Shown here: one piece after another, positions 6,401 to 7,923 of the stretch | Numbering within the stretch: the stretch's first letter is position 1 | How the letters are laid out: every line of letters begins with the position of its first letter | Origin: Gemmatimonadota bacterium | Lineage (GTDB): Bacteria > Latescibacterota > UBA2968 > UBA8231 | Length of the DNA stretch: 7,923 bases | Direction: 5' to 3' | Assembly (NCBI GenBank): GCA_018673255.1 | Contig: JABHDC010000155.1 | Coordinates: 1-7,923 of the forward strand | Notes under the pieces: generated by a model | Told to the model about the DNA's origin: nothing | Databases searched by the model: none | What the model saw: only the letters and a program-made list of their open reading frames with translations | Position numbers and translations under genes: made by a program

Positions 6401-6429
6401 CTGCGTTCGTTCCATCAATCCGAACGCAG
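6401..6429 (-). terminator. Perfect 9-bp stem-loop just downstream of the nucleotidyltransferase gene
   Basis: CTGCGTTCG (6401-6409) and CGAACGCAG (6421-6429) are exact inverted repeats around an 11-base loop. The structure starts seven bases past the TAG of the leftward nucleotidyltransferase gene, where a transcript end is expected. No U-tract follows on either strand, so a protein-binding site or an mRNA-stabilising hairpin is also possible. It is the strongest stem I found in the window. The remainder of the spacer (6283-6400) holds a minus-strand TTGACC (6314-6309) without a matching -10 box. Confidence 0.45.
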
Positions 6430-6436
6430 GCTGACA

Positions 6437-7042
6437 CTATCGGAGCCCCACATGACTCTCGTACGTGTCCCAGCATCTCGAGATGAAGGGTGAGTAATGC
6501 TCGCCGGCATCCGACTCAATGGCCCTCAGAGCGGTCCTGAGGCCCTGCCGTAACTCGGTCCATCCCTCAGCGCACCTCTCATAGCGTGAAACAAACCGTG
6601 TCACATCGTCCATATGCAGAACTGACTCTCTGAGAGAGTATTTGAGAGCGATGGGCCAGATCTTCAGGTCGTGAGCCGTTGGATCATGTGGGACGTTCTC
6701 ACGGGTTGCAGTACGAAAGTGTTCCGGCACGACAACTTCCAAGTCCACATTCCAAAAGATTGGCACGTCGCGCAGGAAGAAGCTCACAACGGCGGCTTCT
6801 GGCAGGAGACTGCGTGCCCAATCGTGGAACTCGACTTCGTGGTGGGAGTACATGATGTCCACAACCCTCGCCACAGTCGCCGTGTCCGTCAGCGCTGTAG
6901 GGCGGAGCCCGATGTCTATGTCGGCGTACTCATCCACGTCGCCACCCACGAGACTGCCCCGGAGGAAGGGCTGAGCGAAAGAGGATTCGGTCGTCAAGCT
7001 GGCCAGAACAGCTTCGGCAACCTGTGACTGTGTGGTGGTCAT
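6437..7042 (-). CDS. Nucleotidyltransferase-fold protein (minimal or aminoglycoside-type NTase)
   Basis: From ATG at 7040-7042 the product has 201 residues. It carries the polymerase-beta-type signature GSLVGGDVDEYADIDI (29-44), where Gly29-Ser30 and the Asp41/Asp43 pair bind NTP and metal. The third carboxylate is probably Asp100 in WNVDLEVVV (98-106). Residues about 121-201 form a helical C-terminal region, as in aminoglycoside nucleotidyltransferases and their relatives. It would transfer a nucleotide from an NTP onto a small molecule, RNA or protein; the acceptor is unknown. An in-frame GTG at 7102 would add 20 residues (rich in Arg and Ser) but has no ribosome binding site, whereas the ATG has GGAG ten bases upstream. 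The gene follows the putative ADP-ribosyltransferase gene by 72 bp on the same strand, so the two probably share a transcript. The DxD motif is intact, so activity is likely. It could be drug modification or the antitoxin or toxin half of a pair; the sequence does not decide. Confidence 0.85.
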   Translation of the reverse strand: MTTTQSQVAEAVLASLTTESSFAQPFLRGSLVGGDVDEYADIDIGLRPTALTDTATVARVVDIMYSHHEVEFHDWARSLLPEAAVVSFFLRDVPIFWNVDLEVVVPEHFRTATRENVPHDPTAHDLKIWPIALKYSLRESVLHMDDVTRFVSRYERCAEGWTELRQGLRTALRAIESDAGEHYSPFISRCWDTYESHVGLR

Positions 7043-7114
7043 TCCTCTGGATCTCCAGCGGGAAAGCGACGATCTGCGTGCGGGCTCATGATCCGAATGC
7101 ACGAAGCAGGCATC

Positions 7115-7504
7115 TCAATCATCGTCTGAGCGTTCGTGGAACCCGGTACCGAGTTTGGAATGTGCCTCCTCCGAACGTTTCCGGGCATCGCCAGTCAGGA
7201 GGGGAGGGTCGTCGACAGGCACTTCCTCGACGAGCTCTACTCGCAGGTCACGGCGGATCTCCCAGTGTGTCTGCCTCGTACCTTGGAGTTCAACCAGATC
7301 GTCCACATCGACCTGTTCCGACACCAAGTAGAGGAATCCCGGCAGCTCGCCGTTGTGTTTGACGGATCTCATGTCATCCGACATCGAGAGGAGCTTGGGC
7401 TTGTGCGAGAAGGCCTTGGCGATCTCCACAAAGGGCGTGACCATCGATCCCTTGCTGAGCACTGAGAGCACGACTGGTGAGCCGTGATACCAAGGTCCTT
7501 CCAT
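7115..7504 (-). CDS. Small protein resembling ADP-ribosyltransferases (Arr-like layout), function unproven
   Basis: The start at ATG 7502-7504 is set by AGGAG five bases upstream; the product has 129 residues. It opens WYHGSP (5-10), like the YHGT motif that holds the NAD-binding His in rifampin ADP-ribosyltransferase Arr and relatives. GSMVTP follows at 19-24, AKAFSHKP at 29-36 and GFLYLV at 56-61. It ends its core with a Trp plus the strand RRDLRVELVEEVP (84-96), whose order matches small ADP-ribosyltransferase folds. The last 30 or so residues are charged and probably disordered. I judge the fold by motif order and spacing alone, so the call is tentative; a KptA-like RNA 2'-phosphotransferase fold or an unrelated conserved family is possible. 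It starts 36 bp after the FlgD-Ig gene stop and lies 72 bp ahead of the nucleotidyltransferase gene, which points to an operon. No signal peptide or membrane segment is present. Confidence 0.7.
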   Translation of the reverse strand: MEGPWYHGSPVVLSVLSKGSMVTPFVEIAKAFSHKPKLLSMSDDMRSVKHNGELPGFLYLVSEQVDVDDLVELQGTRQTHWEIRRDLRVELVEEVPVDDPPLLTGDARKRSEEAHSKLGTGFHERSDDD

Positions 7505-7509
7505 GCTAT

Positions 7510-7514
7510 CTCCT
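7510..7514 (-). promoter_or_regulatory. Shine-Dalgarno sequence of the putative ADP-ribosyltransferase gene
   Basis: On the minus strand AGGAG is followed by five bases and ATG at 7504. This selects the 129-residue start over an in-frame start 11 codons upstream. Confidence 0.65.
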
Positions 7515-7540
7515 GTTATCGGTCTGGACGACCGCACGCA

Positions 7541-7923
7541 TCACGGCATCGTAAAAGTTCCGAATGCATTCACGATCGTGTGGCGACCTCGGTAATCGCC
7601 GCTCTTCACCACAACATGATAGTCTGTGCCAGGCACACGGACACCCATGCTGTCAACGCACGCCCAGCTCAGCGTTCTCGGACGAGATAGGATCAGCTCA
7701 GCTTCACGGCTACTGAGGTGTTTCCTCCACACCACCTGCCCGAGCTGGTTGCTGATCCTCACACTCACGCCGGCGTTGCCGTCCAACCGGTAGGGGATTC
7801 GTACTTCACTCGAGCTCGTCGGTGTGCCCCAAGCCAAGAAGATCTGCGTTGAGTCAAATTCATCTAGCCTGTGAAGGCGCAGGACGCTGGTCTCATCCTG
7901 AGATGCCAGCGTTTCTCCCGAAA
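7541..7923 (-). CDS. C-terminal part of a protein ending in a FlgD-like Ig domain (N-terminus outside window)
   Basis: The frame is open from the right edge of the window to the TGA at 7541-7543, so 126 residues of the C-terminus are visible. An internal TTG at 7835-7837 could be misread as the start, but the frame continues upstream without a stop (…TQIFLAW just before it), so the gene almost certainly begins beyond the window. The visible part reads VRIPYRLDGNAGVSVRISN, then LGQVVWRK, and later VDSMGVRVPGTDYHVVVKSG. This is the strand pattern of the FlgD-type Ig fold that caps many large secreted or sorted proteins in FCB-group bacteria, where it can serve as a type IX-like sorting or adhesion domain. 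The usual Asp in the WDG turn is replaced (WACVDSMG), which is a modest deviation. The main domain of the protein cannot be seen. The downstream gene starts 36 bp later, so read-through transcription is likely. Confidence 0.65.
   Translation of the reverse strand, partial: SGETLASQDETSVLRLHRLDEFDSTQIFLAWGTPTSSSEVRIPYRLDGNAGVSVRISNQLGQVVWRKHLSSREAELILSRPRTLSWACVDSMGVRVPGTDYHVVVKSGDYRGRHTIVNAFGTFTMP

Noticed and set aside
6671..7027. Plus-strand frame of 118 codons opposite the nucleotidyltransferase.
   Set aside because: No family features are visible and the minus strand holds the intact GS...DID catalytic motif over the same bases.
7042..7102. GTG at 7102 as the start of the nucleotidyltransferase.
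   Set aside because: No ribosome binding site precedes it and the extra 20 residues are Arg/Ser-rich; ATG at 7042 is better supported.
1..7923. tRNA, rRNA, riboswitch, CRISPR array, insertion sequence or attachment-site signals.
   Set aside because: I saw no tRNA-like cloverleaf, no regularly spaced repeats, no transposase or integrase motif and no long terminal inverted repeats on reading both strands; a covariance-model scan would be the decisive test for structured RNAs.

Overview
The window is GC-rich bacterial DNA carrying eight protein-coding genes, two of them cut by the window edges. No RNA gene, CRISPR array, insertion sequence or phage gene is visible. Four families occur together: a non-HemE uroporphyrinogen-decarboxylase-like (URO-D-like) protein, a BNR-repeat sialidase, an unusual glycyl radical enzyme, and a secreted-type protein ending in a FlgD-like Ig domain. 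This mix recalls uncultured Gram-negative lineages of the FCB/PVC type, such as Latescibacterota or Planctomycetota. That placement is an inference from gene content; nothing here (rRNA, ribosomal protein) fixes the taxonomy.

Layout, left to right. (1) Positions 1-900, minus strand: the first 300 residues of a URO-D-superfamily protein with a strong ribosome binding site and a plausible sigma70-type promoter overlapping an inverted repeat. (2) Divergent from it, positions 1059-2000, plus strand: a small subtilisin-family serine protease with its catalytic residues intact but no signal peptide or propeptide. (3) 114 bp downstream on the same strand, positions 2115-4274: a 719-residue glycyl radical enzyme. 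It has a clear C-terminal radical-glycine motif, but its cysteine loop is neither the pyruvate formate-lyase Cys-Cys pair nor the Cys-x-Glu of the known eliminases. No radical-SAM activase lies in the window. (4) Convergent to it, positions 4382-4870, minus strand: a four-helix membrane protein of unknown function. (5) Positions 5020-6282, minus strand: a sialidase-like beta-propeller with four Asp boxes. (6) Positions 6437-7923, minus strand: three closely spaced genes. In transcription order these are the C-terminal end of a FlgD-Ig-type protein, a 129-residue protein resembling small ADP-ribosyltransferases, and a 201-residue nucleotidyltransferase.

Two places deserve attention. The subtilase plus glycyl radical enzyme pair may be one transcription unit built around an uncharacterised radical chemistry. 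The putative ADP-ribosyltransferase plus nucleotidyltransferase pair looks like a compact two-transferase cassette, possibly toxin-antitoxin-like or drug- or RNA-modifying. Both functional readings are inference. The other genes look like ordinary accessory metabolism with no visible mechanistic link to these pairs.
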